DNA from: an uncultured Clostridia bacterium
Lineage (GTDB): Bacteria; Bacillota; Clostridia; Oscillospirales; Acutalibacteraceae
Direction of reading: 5' to 3'
Length of the DNA: 63,656 nt
NCBI GenBank assembly: GCA_947598155.1
Contig: CANQFC010000008.1
Location: forward strand, 1-63,656
In this document: piece after piece, positions 7,572 through 15,877 of the stretch
Numbering within the stretch: position 1 is the first letter of the stretch
Layout: the number at the start of each line of letters is the position of its first letter
Translations under genes and position numbers: made by a program
The notes under the pieces: model-generated
The model's input: only the letters and a program-made list of their open reading frames with translations
What the model was told of the DNA's origin: nothing
Database searches by the model: none

Positions 7572-8927
7572 TTAAGCGGATATTGGAGAAACAAATTTAC
7601 CGTTTGACTTTTTCAAATAATCTTCCGGAGCAACCTGAGAACCGTTTACACGAAGCTCAAAATGAAGATGCGGCCCCGTTACATAGCCCGTACTGCCGAC
7701 ATAGCCTATAATCTGCCCCTGCGAAACTTTTGTTCCCGCGCTTACAATCATTGAACTGCAATGGCCGTAATATGTAACGACGCCGGAACCGTGGTCAATG
7801 AGAATATGATTTCCGCTGTAACTGTCATAAGCCGCCTTAATGACCTTACCGTCGGCAACTGAATATATCGGTCTGCCGTTGCTTGAACCGTACAGAGAAC
7901 CTATATCCATAGCTCTGTTATGGTTGCCTCGCTTAGCATGATTCCAAGAATATTCGCGTATTCCAACGGCCGCCCCTTGAAGCGGGCAGATAATTCCCTT
8001 TGTGGAAATTTCAAATTTATGTTTTGCCGGAGCGCTGTCTACAATGCCGTCTCCTTTAGAACCTACATTATTGACAAGCTCATCAATTTCGCTTTTGAAT
8101 TTTGCTTTTTCGGCGTTAGCTTTCTCCATAAGCTTTTGGTATTGAGCGCTCTGCTTATTAAGCGAGCCGACATACGCGTTTACCTGGTCGATTTTCGACT
8201 GAATAGTCGCAACCTTTTGGTCCACAACCGCCTTAGACGCTTTTACGGTTTCTCTTGACTCATCAAGCTGTACCCTTTGATTATCAAGCAAAGCTTTGCT
8301 CTCTTCAAGGTCTGTCTTTTTCTCGTCAAGCGAAGCTATCATTTTGTTAAGCTGGTCTATGGACTCTTTAATTTCATCTACAAGCGCGGTATCGTGCTTT
8401 GCGATTTGATAAACAAGCTCCGAACGCTCAATAAAATCCGAAAAATCCTTTGCGGAAAGGAAAATTTCCAGCATAGAGGTTTCTCCCGCCATATACGCGG
8501 CGCGAAGCCTTTCCGAAAGAAGATTGTAAGCCTCGTCGACCTCGGCTTGCTTTTCAGAGATTTGTTTTTCAACTGATGAAATTTCATCTTCCAACTTTTT
8601 AATTTTTGCCTCAAACTCGGCAATTTCGCCGTCAAGAGCGGAAATCTTCGCGTTCAAGTCGTCAATCTGCTTGTTTAGAAGAGCAATTTCATCATCATAA
8701 GAGTCAATTTGCTTTTGAAGCTGGTCAATGTATTCGTCCTGCTTTGCGGCGTTGCCCTTAAGCGAATCTATTTTTTGCTCATACTGCTCAATTTCTTTCT
8801 CTTTTTGGGCTATTTCGTCTTCAAGGTTCGCCTGAATTTCTTCCTTTGAAAGGGCAAAACTTCCGATAGAAGCCGAGAAGGCCAAAACGGCCGCAAGAAA
8901 TAACGAAATAATCTTTTTACTGGTCAT
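7572..8927 (-). CDS. Secreted coiled-coil M23 peptidase (PcsB/CwlO/EnvC-like)
   Basis: 451 aa. A signal peptide (residues 1-25, ending SFA-LS) is followed by about 240 residues of heptad-rich coiled coil, then a linker and a C-terminal LytM/M23 domain (about 325-440). GPHLHFEL supplies the HxH zinc motif, and NHNRAMDIG supplies the H/D motif, in a slightly altered spacing from the usual HxGxD. FtsEX transporters control cell-wall hydrolases of exactly this architecture at the septum or side wall. It overlaps ftsX by 11 bases, supporting co-translation and a functional pair. Confidence 0.92.
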   Translation of the reverse strand: MTSKKIISLFLAAVLAFSASIGSFALSKEEIQANLEDEIAQKEKEIEQYEQKIDSLKGNAAKQDEYIDQLQKQIDSYDDEIALLNKQIDDLNAKISALDGEIAEFEAKIKKLEDEISSVEKQISEKQAEVDEAYNLLSERLRAAYMAGETSMLEIFLSAKDFSDFIERSELVYQIAKHDTALVDEIKESIDQLNKMIASLDEKKTDLEESKALLDNQRVQLDESRETVKASKAVVDQKVATIQSKIDQVNAYVGSLNKQSAQYQKLMEKANAEKAKFKSEIDELVNNVGSKGDGIVDSAPAKHKFEISTKGIICPLQGAAVGIREYSWNHAKRGNHNRAMDIGSLYGSSNGRPIYSVADGKVIKAAYDSYSGNHILIDHGSGVVTYYGHCSSMIVSAGTKVSQGQIIGYVGSTGYVTGPHLHFELRVNGSQVAPEDYLKKSNGKFVSPISA

Positions 8928-9828
8928 CGTTGATAACGCCTCCCTGCTCTTTGAGATATTTACTCATGGAAATAAGGCTACCGACAGAGCCCGTAAATAT
9001 ACCGATAACGGCAAAAATTCCTAAGATATACCAAGCGTAATCCCAGAAATTCACAAGCTTGAAGGAGTCAATAAAGCCTGCGCATATACGGCCGATTCCC
9101 GAATAAAGACCTATCAGCACTACAAAGGATATAAAGCACGAAATAACTCCCAAATTTATACCCTCAATCATAAACGGCCATCTAATAAACCAGTTTGTAG
9201 CGCCGACAGCCTTCATAATACTGATTTCAAGCTTTCTTGAGAACATCGTAATTCTTATTGTATTTGAAATTATAAACAGCGAAACTACGAACAGCAGCGC
9301 AACGATTCCTACGCTGATTATTGTGACGGCTTTTCTTATATTGACGAGCTTATCCGCAACGTCGCTATTTTCACGGACACGCTGAATGCCGTTAATGGAT
9401 TTCAGCTGACCGACGGTATAGTCGAATTTGCTTAGGTCCTTAACGACTACCTTGTACGCGTCCGGAAGAGGATTGTCTTTAAGCCCGTCAAGAATTGCGG
9501 CGTCAGCCCCTAAAGTTTCACGCTGCGCCAAAAGAGCGTCGTCTTTAGGGACAAAAATACAGCTCTCAACATTGTCAAGCGCTTTTATTTGGTTGCCTAT
9601 CACGCTGACCTCTTCATCGGTTGCGTCATTTTTGGCAAATACCATAATAACATTCTGATTTTCAATACTGTCAAGAAGAGAGCTTATATTAAAAAATATC
9701 ATAGCGCCGAGACCGATAATCACAAGGCACGCCATAAGCACCGCTATTGACGCCAAAGACATCAGCTTGTTTACCCAAACACTTCTGAATCCCTCTTTTG
9801 TAAGGTATTTAAGACTTGCGCCTTTCAT
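8917..9828 (-). CDS. ftsX: Cell division protein FtsX
   Basis: 303 aa membrane permease-like partner of FtsE: a cytoplasmic N-terminus, TM1 (about residues 22-48), an extracellular loop of about 125 residues (NVIMVFAKNDATDEEVSVIGNQI...) that contacts the hydrolase, and three C-terminal TMs with the FtsX signature FSRKLEISIMKAVGATNWFIRWPF. It overlaps ftsE by 4 bases (ATGA) and the M23 gene by 11. It transmits ATP-driven conformational change to the extracellular hydrolase. Confidence 0.97.
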   Translation of the reverse strand: MKGASLKYLTKEGFRSVWVNKLMSLASIAVLMACLVIIGLGAMIFFNISSLLDSIENQNVIMVFAKNDATDEEVSVIGNQIKALDNVESCIFVPKDDALLAQRETLGADAAILDGLKDNPLPDAYKVVVKDLSKFDYTVGQLKSINGIQRVRENSDVADKLVNIRKAVTIISVGIVALLFVVSLFIISNTIRITMFSRKLEISIMKAVGATNWFIRWPFMIEGINLGVISCFISFVVLIGLYSGIGRICAGFIDSFKLVNFWDYAWYILGIFAVIGIFTGSVGSLISMSKYLKEQGGVINDDQ

Positions 9829-10805
9829 TCCGCGTCACCTCCGTTTGTTTCATCGAGATATTCGGAGTAGTCAATATCCGAAACGTCGGAAATGTCGTCG
9901 GAATCGATACCGTAATTTTTCATAAAATTCTCAAGGTCTTCATCACTGTTCGGCTGAATATAATAAGCGGTATCGGGTTTGTCGCCTATTTCAGCTGAAT
10001 TTGCCTGTTCTTCACGGATTTTGTCAACGCTCGCCTGAATATCCTGATTAGCCGCCTCTATAAGCTCCTGCTTGGTGGCGGTCTTTTCATCATCGGCAAC
10101 AACCGACTCAAAAACGGATTCAGGTTCTTCGGAATTTTCAGTCTGAAGCGTATCGGAAACAATTTCGCCGTCGGCAATGGTAATAACCCTATGGTTAAAA
10201 CGGCGTACCAGTTCGTGCTCATGGGTAACCATTACGACTGTTGTGCCGTTAGCGTTAATATGATTTAAAAGGTCAACTATTTCGTATGACATCTCAGGGT
10301 CGATATTACCGGTAGGCTCGTCCGCAATAAGAATGCCCGCGTTATTTACAAGCGCGCGCGAAAGGGCGACTCTCTGCTGTTCGCCGCCTGAAAGCTGATT
10401 CGGAAGCTGCCTTGCCTTTGACGTAAGCCCTACAAGACTTAAAACGTAGGGAACGCGTTTGCTTATATCCCTCTCCTTAGCGCCTATGACACGCATCGCA
10501 AACGCAACATTGTCATAAACCGTCATATTGGGAATCAAGCGGAAATCCTGAAAAACAATTCCCATAGTTCTGCGGAATTTCGGAATATCTCTTTTTTTAA
10601 TTTTATTCAAATTATAGTCGTTAATGATAACCGTACCCGAATTCGGCACTTGTTCACGCATAATGATTTTTAAGAAAGTGCTTTTACCCGCGCCGGAAGC
10701 CCCGACCACGAAAACAAATTCTCCGTCATTGATTTTCAGTGATACGTTTTTAAGTGCTTCTGTTCCGTTATCATAGGTTTTGGAAACATTATTGAACTCT
10801 ATCAC
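9825..10805 (-). CDS. ftsE: Cell division ATPase FtsE with long acidic C-terminal extension
   Basis: 326 aa. Residues 1-218 are a standard FtsE ABC ATPase: Walker A GASGAGKS, Q-loop VFQDFRLIP, signature LSGGEQQRVALSRAL, Walker B GILIADEPTGNID and the H-loop VTHEHELV. Residues 219-326 are extra: acidic, Ser/Asp-rich, with a possible amphipathic stretch (TKQELIEAANQDIQASVDKI). Typical FtsE proteins end at about 225-230 residues. First gene of the ftsE-ftsX-M23-S41 group, with a promoter at 10858-10885. Confidence 0.96.
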   Translation of the reverse strand: MIEFNNVSKTYDNGTEALKNVSLKINDGEFVFVVGASGAGKSTFLKIIMREQVPNSGTVIINDYNLNKIKKRDIPKFRRTMGIVFQDFRLIPNMTVYDNVAFAMRVIGAKERDISKRVPYVLSLVGLTSKARQLPNQLSGGEQQRVALSRALVNNAGILIADEPTGNIDPEMSYEIVDLLNHINANGTTVVMVTHEHELVRRFNHRVITIADGEIVSDTLQTENSEEPESVFESVVADDEKTATKQELIEAANQDIQASVDKIREEQANSAEIGDKPDTAYYIQPNSDEDLENFMKNYGIDSDDISDVSDIDYSEYLDETNGGDAE

Positions 10806-10857
10806 AATTTTTACCTCTTTAAAACAAAGTTACACATTATAACTATTATTGAATTGA

Positions 10858-10885
10858 ATTATACCACAAAATATTGTGTTTGTAA
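10858..10885 (-). promoter_or_regulatory. Sigma-A promoter of the ftsE operon
   Basis: TTACAA (10880-10885), a 16-base spacer, and TATAAT (10858-10863) on the minus strand, about 53 bases before the ftsE start. Confidence 0.7.
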
Positions 10886-10957
10886 CGGTTTTTATAAAAT
10901 GTTAATATTTATCGTCGATTTGTACAAAATACAGTCGCGTTTATATGCACATATATA

Positions 10958-10988
10958 CAAAAAAGAGCCGATGTTAAATCGGCTCTTT
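10958..10988 (-). terminator. Intrinsic terminator after the CdaR-like gene
   Basis: The 11-bp perfect stem AAAGAGCCGAT/ATCGGCTCTTT (10962-10972 with 10978-10988) is followed on the minus strand by a T-run. It separates the regulator gene from the ftsE operon. Confidence 0.85.
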
Positions 10989-10995
10989 AATAATA

Positions 10996-12081
10996 TCAAT
11001 ATTTTATCGGACGGGAGTTAAGGTATTTTTTAACCATCAGCGCTACCTTAAACACGATAGCGTCGTCAAATTCGCGAAGGTCAAGCCCAGTCAGCTTTTT
11101 AATCTTTTCAAGTCTGTAAACCAAAGTGTTTCTGTGAACGAAAAGCTTTCTTGAAGTTTCCGAAACATTAAGATTGTTTTCAAAAAATTTCTGTATAGTG
11201 AAAAGAGTTTCATGGTCAAGGCTTTCGATTGAGCCGCGCTTAAAAATCTCTTTAAGGAACATTTCGCAAAGAGTCGTGGGGAGCTGGTAAATAAGCCTTG
11301 CAATGCCAAGATTATCATAGCTTACTATTGTTTTTTCCGTATCAAACACTTTTCCTACCTCAAGCGAAACCTGAGCCTCACGGAAAGAGCGCGCCAAATC
11401 TTTTAAACTGCTGATAGTTGTGCCGATACCTACAAGCGCGCGCGTATAATATTCCGTTCCGAGAGAATCGACTATTGAACGGGCAAGCTTTTCAAGGTCC
11501 TTAGTTTCGATGCCTGCCTTAACCTCTTTAACAATGGCAATATCGGTTTCGTTTATATTGATGACAAAATCTTTTGTTTTGTCGGGGAAAAGGTCCTGAA
11601 TAACGTCAAACACAGAAACATCGCTTCGCTCGGTAATTCTGATAAGCAGAACCACCCTTGCGGCGTCGTTGTTAAAGCGAAGTTCGCGGGCTTTAATGTA
11701 AATATCGCCCGGGAGTATATTTTCAAGAATTACATTCTTAATGAAATTGCCTCTGTCGTATTTTTCATCGTAATATTGCTTTATAGTTGAAAGAGAAACC
11801 GCGAGAACGGCAACATAGCGCGCGGCGATGTCATCGTCCCCCTCGACAAAGACCGCGTATTCGGGGTGCATATGAGCGCCGAATGCTTTGTAGGTATATC
11901 CGTCGGAAACAACAATATCAGACGAGGCAAAAGCGCTTGACAGCGCGTGGGACTGCATCTCTCCTATTCGGCCAAGCTCGCTGCACGAAATTACAGTGCC
12001 TGTTTCATCAATAACGCCGAACGTTCTGTCTATGACCTCGACCATTTGGTGAACAATGCCCTGAAACAATCTGTTTGACAT
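10996..12081 (-). CDS. CdaR/PucR-family transcriptional regulator
   Basis: 361 aa. The N-terminal 100 residues look like a small sensor domain (FGVIDETGTVISCSE). The middle part resembles the GGDEF-like domain of CdaR. The C-terminus (about 300-355) is the PucR-type helix-turn-helix LFTIQKFFENNLNVSETSRKLFVHRNTLVYRLEKIKKLTGLDLREF. CdaR-like proteins in Gram-positives regulate carbon or acid use, but the target here cannot be deduced, because the neighbours are unrelated. It stands alone, with its own promoter (12125-12153) and terminator. Confidence 0.9.
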   Translation of the reverse strand: MSNRLFQGIVHQMVEVIDRTFGVIDETGTVISCSELGRIGEMQSHALSSAFASSDIVVSDGYTYKAFGAHMHPEYAVFVEGDDDIAARYVAVLAVSLSTIKQYYDEKYDRGNFIKNVILENILPGDIYIKARELRFNNDAARVVLLIRITERSDVSVFDVIQDLFPDKTKDFVININETDIAIVKEVKAGIETKDLEKLARSIVDSLGTEYYTRALVGIGTTISSLKDLARSFREAQVSLEVGKVFDTEKTIVSYDNLGIARLIYQLPTTLCEMFLKEIFKRGSIESLDHETLFTIQKFFENNLNVSETSRKLFVHRNTLVYRLEKIKKLTGLDLREFDDAIVFKVALMVKKYLNSRPIKY

Positions 12082-12124
12082 AGGAAAACTCCTTTATGCA
12101 AAAATTACAATAACAACACTATGT

Positions 12125-12153
12125 ATTTTACACAATAAATGCCTCTTTTGCAA
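12125..12153 (-). promoter_or_regulatory. Sigma-A promoter of the CdaR-like gene
   Basis: TTGCAA (12148-12153), a 17-base spacer, and TAAAAT (12125-12130) on the minus strand, about 44 bases before the start codon. Confidence 0.7.
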
Positions 12154-12194
12154 GCAAAATTTTTAAATTTTTCGATTTTTTCAAACATTTTTCA

Positions 12195-12245
12195 CAAAAA
12201 AAGGCCTAAAAATTAGTCAAACAACGCAATTTCAAGCCTTTTTTA
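12195..12245 (-). terminator. Terminator after the pseudouridine synthase gene
   Basis: AAAAAAGGCTTGAAATT pairs with a matching AATTTTTAGGCCTTTTTTT arm across a 12-base loop. T-runs on both sides mean it could act bidirectionally. Confidence 0.7.
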
Positions 12246-12261
12246 TACTATTTTTTTATTG

Positions 12262-12990
12262 TTAAAATTCACTAAAAAATTTACCGTTCTCAATTTTTTC
12301 AAGCTCTTCGGGAGTGATTTCGCGGCATTCGCCCGGAAGAAGAGCTTTGTCTAAGTCCAAATTCCCGATTTTTATACGTTTTAAATATGTGACTTTATTG
12401 CCGGCCGCCGCAAACATTCTTTTTATTTGGTGATATTTGCCCTCACAGATTTGAATTCTGACGAGCGGAGCGTCCCCATCCTCAATTATACTTACTCTTG
12501 ATTCCTTACAGGTTGTCCCGTCTGAGAGCGTTATCCCGCTTTGAAGAATTTCCCTCTGCGATTTTGCAAGAGTTCCCGCAAGCCTTGCCTCATACGTTTT
12601 GACGATATGGTTTTTGGGAGATAAAATCCTGTGAGCAAAATCTCCGTCATCGGTAATCAAAACAAAGCCGAGCGTGTCTTTATCAAGTCTGCCGGCAGGA
12701 AACAGCCCCGAACGCAAAAATTTTTCTGGGACAAGGTCTATAACTGTTTTTTCGCATTTTGAATCGCTTGCCGAAACAATGCCGCTCGGTTTGTTTAGCA
12801 TTATATAGATGTGTTTTTTAAGAGATAACTCTTTTCCGTCTACTGTAACCGTATCCGTTTCGCTGATTTTAAGAGATGAATCCCGTACCGTTACGCCGTT
12901 AACGGCCACTCTTCCGTTTTTTACGGTTTCTTTTGCGTCTTTTCTTGAAAGCGTCCCTTGCAAAGCAAGAATTTTATCGAGCCGTTCCAT
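12262..12990 (-). CDS. RsuA/RluB-family pseudouridine synthase
   Basis: 242 aa. An N-terminal S4 RNA-binding domain (MERLDKILALQGTLSRKDAKE...VAVNG) is followed by the RsuA-type catalytic domain with the signature GRLDKDTLGFVLITDDG, which contains the catalytic Asp, and EGKYHQIKRMFAA. It isomerises a specific uridine in 16S or 23S rRNA; the exact site cannot be read from sequence. The start at 12990 is preferred over GTG at 13002 because GAGAGG is seven bases upstream and the protein then begins MERLDK. Confidence 0.93.
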   Translation of the reverse strand: MERLDKILALQGTLSRKDAKETVKNGRVAVNGVTVRDSSLKISETDTVTVDGKELSLKKHIYIMLNKPSGIVSASDSKCEKTVIDLVPEKFLRSGLFPAGRLDKDTLGFVLITDDGDFAHRILSPKNHIVKTYEARLAGTLAKSQREILQSGITLSDGTTCKESRVSIIEDGDAPLVRIQICEGKYHQIKRMFAAAGNKVTYLKRIKIGNLDLDKALLPGECREITPEELEKIENGKFFSEF

Positions 12991-13007
12991 AATGCCTCTC
13001 ACTATTG

Positions 13008-13481
13008 TTACTGCGGTTTTGAAAATCCGTGCATAAAGCCGTTAAGCTCCACCGAGCAGACGTCGCCTCCTATTACACTGCCGTCATAAACGAGAATATT
13101 TATTCTTATGCAGTCCTTATCCTCATACCCCGCGTAATTTTTCACGGCATAAGTCCACCTTTTGACTCTCATACCCTTATAGGACGACAAATCAAAGCCC
13201 TGCGAAAGCTGAATTTCGTTATATTTTGTGTAAACGTCGTCAAATGTTTCGGGGATTATTACCTCACGAACCTCAGTCGGCTCTTCGGAAACCTCCCAAC
13301 CGAACTGCGAAATAAAGCTCATCCGCTCGCTGTGGTCGGACGCCTTCAGATTCGCGGTACTGTCAGTGGAGACATTCCGGCTGTCCTTTGAGAGAAAAAT
13401 AAGCACTGCAACCGTCAAAACCACAAATAGGATAATAAGTATCGCTCTTATTTGTTTGGATTTAACCGTATAGATAAACAT
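13008..13481 (-). CDS. DUF4830-type membrane-anchored protein
   Basis: 157 aa: one N-terminal TM (residues 10-32) and an extracellular domain with the pattern FGWEVSEEP.EVREV.IPE.FD.VY..YN..Q...GFDLS.YKG..VKR.TY.V.NY and LVYDG.VIGGDVCSVELNGFMHGF. I recognise this as DUF4830, a clostridial family of unknown function. It ends just before the pseudouridine synthase gene on the same strand. Confidence 0.8.
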   Translation of the reverse strand: MFIYTVKSKQIRAILIILFVVLTVAVLIFLSKDSRNVSTDSTANLKASDHSERMSFISQFGWEVSEEPTEVREVIIPETFDDVYTKYNEIQLSQGFDLSSYKGMRVKRWTYAVKNYAGYEDKDCIRINILVYDGSVIGGDVCSVELNGFMHGFSKPQ

Positions 13482-13545
13482 AAAAACACCTCGAACACAT
13501 TTTTATAATAAATATGCGTCAAGGCTGTTTTTAATGAATATAAAT

Positions 13546-14079
13546 TTACTCGTCCATACGTTTTGATTGCGACGCGGCTCTGAGCTGTTGGCGTGTACGG
13601 CGGATTTCATTTACGGAATTTGTAAGGGCTTCATCCGCAACGGCAACTATATTTTCGACATATTCGCTTGCGCTTTTGCGCATTTCCGACGACCAATTCT
13701 TTGCCTGCTCCGTAAGCTCGGTGGCGGAATTTCTTGCCTTTTCAACAATATCGTTCGCCATATTTCTTGCCTGCTGCATAATTTCCGCGGCGGCCGTCTC
13801 TGCCCCGCGTGTTATTTCGTCTTCGGAAATTATTTCCTTTGCGCGCAAATGAGCTTTTTCAATAATATCGTCGGCGTTAGACTGCGCGCTTGCAAGAATT
13901 TCTTTGCGCTCGGAGGCTATTTTTCTTGCCTGCGTAAGTTCATCCGGCATATTGAGCCTAATATCCTCGACAGCTGTCTTAATAGCCTGGGCGTCGACCA
14001 AAATATTTGACGTGAACGGAACGGTCTTGCCCTCGTCGATAATATTGATTATCTCGTCGAGTAAACTTTCTATTGTCAT
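13546..14079 (-). CDS. Coiled-coil protein next to coaD
   Basis: 177 aa, almost entirely alpha-helical. Long Ala/Glu/Arg-rich heptads (ARKIASERKEILASAQSNADDIIEKA, then repeats of ARNMANDIVEKARNSATELTEQA) resemble ATP-synthase b-subunit or DivIVA-like coiled coils. There is no membrane segment, so it is not a true AtpF. A conserved partner of coaD/rsmD in many Clostridia by recollection; function unknown. It lies 2 bases from the end of coaD on the same strand. Confidence 0.8.
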   Translation of the reverse strand: MTIESLLDEIINIIDEGKTVPFTSNILVDAQAIKTAVEDIRLNMPDELTQARKIASERKEILASAQSNADDIIEKAHLRAKEIISEDEITRGAETAAAEIMQQARNMANDIVEKARNSATELTEQAKNWSSEMRKSASEYVENIVAVADEALTNSVNEIRRTRQQLRAASQSKRMDE

Positions 14080-14081
14080 TT

Positions 14082-14573
14082 TTATGCACCTCTCATAATT
14101 CTTTTGACTATATCATCACGAACCGCTTCGGGAACGAAATCGCTTATATCCCCGCCCAATTCGCAAATTTGCTTTACAACGCTTGAGCTTAAATACATAT
14201 TCTCGCTTCTTGTGTTTATAAAAATCGTTTCAAGCGTGCCGTTCAGCTTTTTGTTGAGCTGTGCCTGCTGAAATTCATACTCGAAATCCGACATAGCGCG
14301 AAGTCCCTTAACAACCGCTACGGCGCCGCATTTCTTTGCGTACTCCGCCAAAAGCCCGTCCGCGACCGCGACCTCAACATTTCCCAAATGCGAAGTACAG
14401 CGCCTGATAAGCTCCGCGCGTTCCTCCGGTGTAAAACAGAAATTGTTTTTCTTGGCTGAATTAAACATAACGGCAACTATTACTCTGTCAAAAAGCAATG
14501 AGCTGCGCTCAATAATATCAAGATGTCCGTTTGTAATCGGGTCAAATGACCCGGGACAAATAACAGTTCTCAT
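14082..14573 (-). CDS. coaD: Phosphopantetheine adenylyltransferase
   Basis: 163 aa, standard length. It transfers AMP from ATP to 4'-phosphopantetheine, the fourth step of coenzyme A synthesis. The nucleotidyltransferase signature PGSFDPITNGHLDII (with the HxGH-type TNGH) is at the N-terminus, and SSSVVKQICELGGDISDFVP near the C-terminus is diagnostic. The frame is open upstream to 14693, but that part lies inside rsmD; MRTVICPGSFDP at 14573 is the family start, four bases after the rsmD stop. Confidence 0.97.
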   Translation of the reverse strand: MRTVICPGSFDPITNGHLDIIERSSLLFDRVIVAVMFNSAKKNNFCFTPEERAELIRRCTSHLGNVEVAVADGLLAEYAKKCGAVAVVKGLRAMSDFEYEFQQAQLNKKLNGTLETIFINTRSENMYLSSSVVKQICELGGDISDFVPEAVRDDIVKRIMRGA

Positions 14574-14577
14574 TTTA

Positions 14578-15117
14578 TCACTTATTCTTTCTGTACGCGG
14601 TAATTTTAATTTTACCGTATTTGTATTCGCGCGCAGGCGAAAAATCCCCGGAAACAGCCGGAAGTTCCTCTTCGGCCGAGGTTTCGCACACAATAACTCC
14701 GCCGTCGCTCACTTTTGAGGCAATAGCGGGCAGTACTTTGTCAATAATATGCTTACGGTAAGGAGGGTCAAGAAAAACAATATCAAATGTTTCCCGCGAA
14801 TGCTCTGCGTATGACAAAGCGTCGCCCAAAAATACGCTTGCTCTTTCTTCAAAACCGCAGTTTTTTAAGTTTTCCCTGACAACATCCAGCGAACGTTTCG
14901 ACGCGTCTACAAAACAGCAGTGCTTAGCTCCCCTTGAAATAGCCTCAATTCCTATTTGGCCGGAGCCCGCGAACAAGTCAAGAAAGTTGGCCTCTGGAAT
15001 TTCAAACTGAATCGCGTTAAATATTCCCTCTTTGACTTTGTCGGTCGTAGGGCGAACGTCATCGCCGTCTAAGGTTATAAGGCGTCTGCCTCTCGCTTCA
15101 CCCGTAATAACTCTCAT
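14578..15117 (-). CDS. rsmD: 16S rRNA (guanine966-N2)-methyltransferase RsmD
   Basis: 179 aa. It begins MRVITGEARGRRL, typical of RsmD. The SAM-binding motif FLDLFAGSGQIGIEAISRGA and the catalytic DPPY motif (VFLDPPYRKH) are both present. It methylates G966 of 16S rRNA. The start is set at ATG 15117; TTG at 15129 extends the frame by four residues. It precedes coaD, a very common pairing. Confidence 0.96.
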   Translation of the reverse strand: MRVITGEARGRRLITLDGDDVRPTTDKVKEGIFNAIQFEIPEANFLDLFAGSGQIGIEAISRGAKHCCFVDASKRSLDVVRENLKNCGFEERASVFLGDALSYAEHSRETFDIVFLDPPYRKHIIDKVLPAIASKVSDGGVIVCETSAEEELPAVSGDFSPAREYKYGKIKITAYRKNK

Positions 15118-15149
15118 AAGCCGCACCAAACCGATTCTTTATTTTATTA

Positions 15150-15170
15150 TTCAATAAGGTTTTTGCCTTG
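15150..15170 (+). repeat. Divergent copy of the TTCAATAAGG repeat
   Basis: TTCAATAAGGTTTTTGCCTTG in the gap between rsmD and the HAD gene shares the first ten bases and the TTGCC part with the repeat found at 6240, 29695, 32595 and 51600. It may be a decayed copy or a chance resemblance. Confidence 0.35.
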
Positions 15171-15226
15171 TCTTTATATTATTGCAATTTTTCGTCGATT
15201 TGTCAAGTTTTTTGGAAAACGCGATA

Positions 15227-15877
15227 TTACCCGCCGAGTATTAAACGTTTAAGCTCGCCCGCGTTTTTGGCAAAAACTTTAGCGCCCGCGCTTTCAAGAA
15301 CGCGCTTTTCACGAAATCCCCAAAGGACTCCGATAAAATCTATCCCGGCATTTTCAGCCGTTTTCACGTCAACGTCGGAATCGCCTACAAAATATGCGTT
15401 TTCAGCGTTTACTCCGAGAAATTTCATCGCTTTCAGAGTGCCGTCCGGAAAAGGCTTATGCCTTGTATTTTCCCCCGCGCCGACCGTAACCGTTATTAAA
15501 TCGCCAAATATTTTTTTACACAGCGCCTGCGCCGCGAAATCGGCTTTATTTGTCACGACGGCAGTTTTAAAGCCCGCCTTTTTAAGCTCCGACAGTAAAT
15601 CCTCTATCCCGTCATACGGAGCGGTTTTGTCCTCCAAATGAACGCTGTAATATCCGCAAAAATCTGAAAAGCACTCCTTAAATATCTTTTCACTGCAATT
15701 TTTCGGCACCGACCGCCTTATAAGCATTTTTATCCCGTTACCCACAAACGCTTTTACCGTTTCCGGCGAATGTGACGGAAAATTATGAGCCGTTAAGGCA
15801 AAATTCACCGCGTCGGTTAAGTCGTCAAGAGTATTAAGAATTGTGCCGTCTAAATCAAAAATTACCGTATTCTTCAT
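15227..15877 (-). CDS. HAD-superfamily phosphatase, phosphoglycolate phosphatase-like
   Basis: 216 aa. Motif I FDLDGTILNT (catalytic DxD), motif II VVTNK, Lys in GENTRHKPFPDG and motif III FVGDSDVDVKTAENAG, with a helical cap between motifs I and II (type C1). The family hydrolyses phosphoglycolate or other small phosphate esters; substrate specificity is not readable. Its start overlaps the end of uvrC by 23 bases. Confidence 0.9.
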   Translation of the reverse strand: MKNTVIFDLDGTILNTLDDLTDAVNFALTAHNFPSHSPETVKAFVGNGIKMLIRRSVPKNCSEKIFKECFSDFCGYYSVHLEDKTAPYDGIEDLLSELKKAGFKTAVVTNKADFAAQALCKKIFGDLITVTVGAGENTRHKPFPDGTLKAMKFLGVNAENAYFVGDSDVDVKTAENAGIDFIGVLWGFREKRVLESAGAKVFAKNAGELKRLILGG

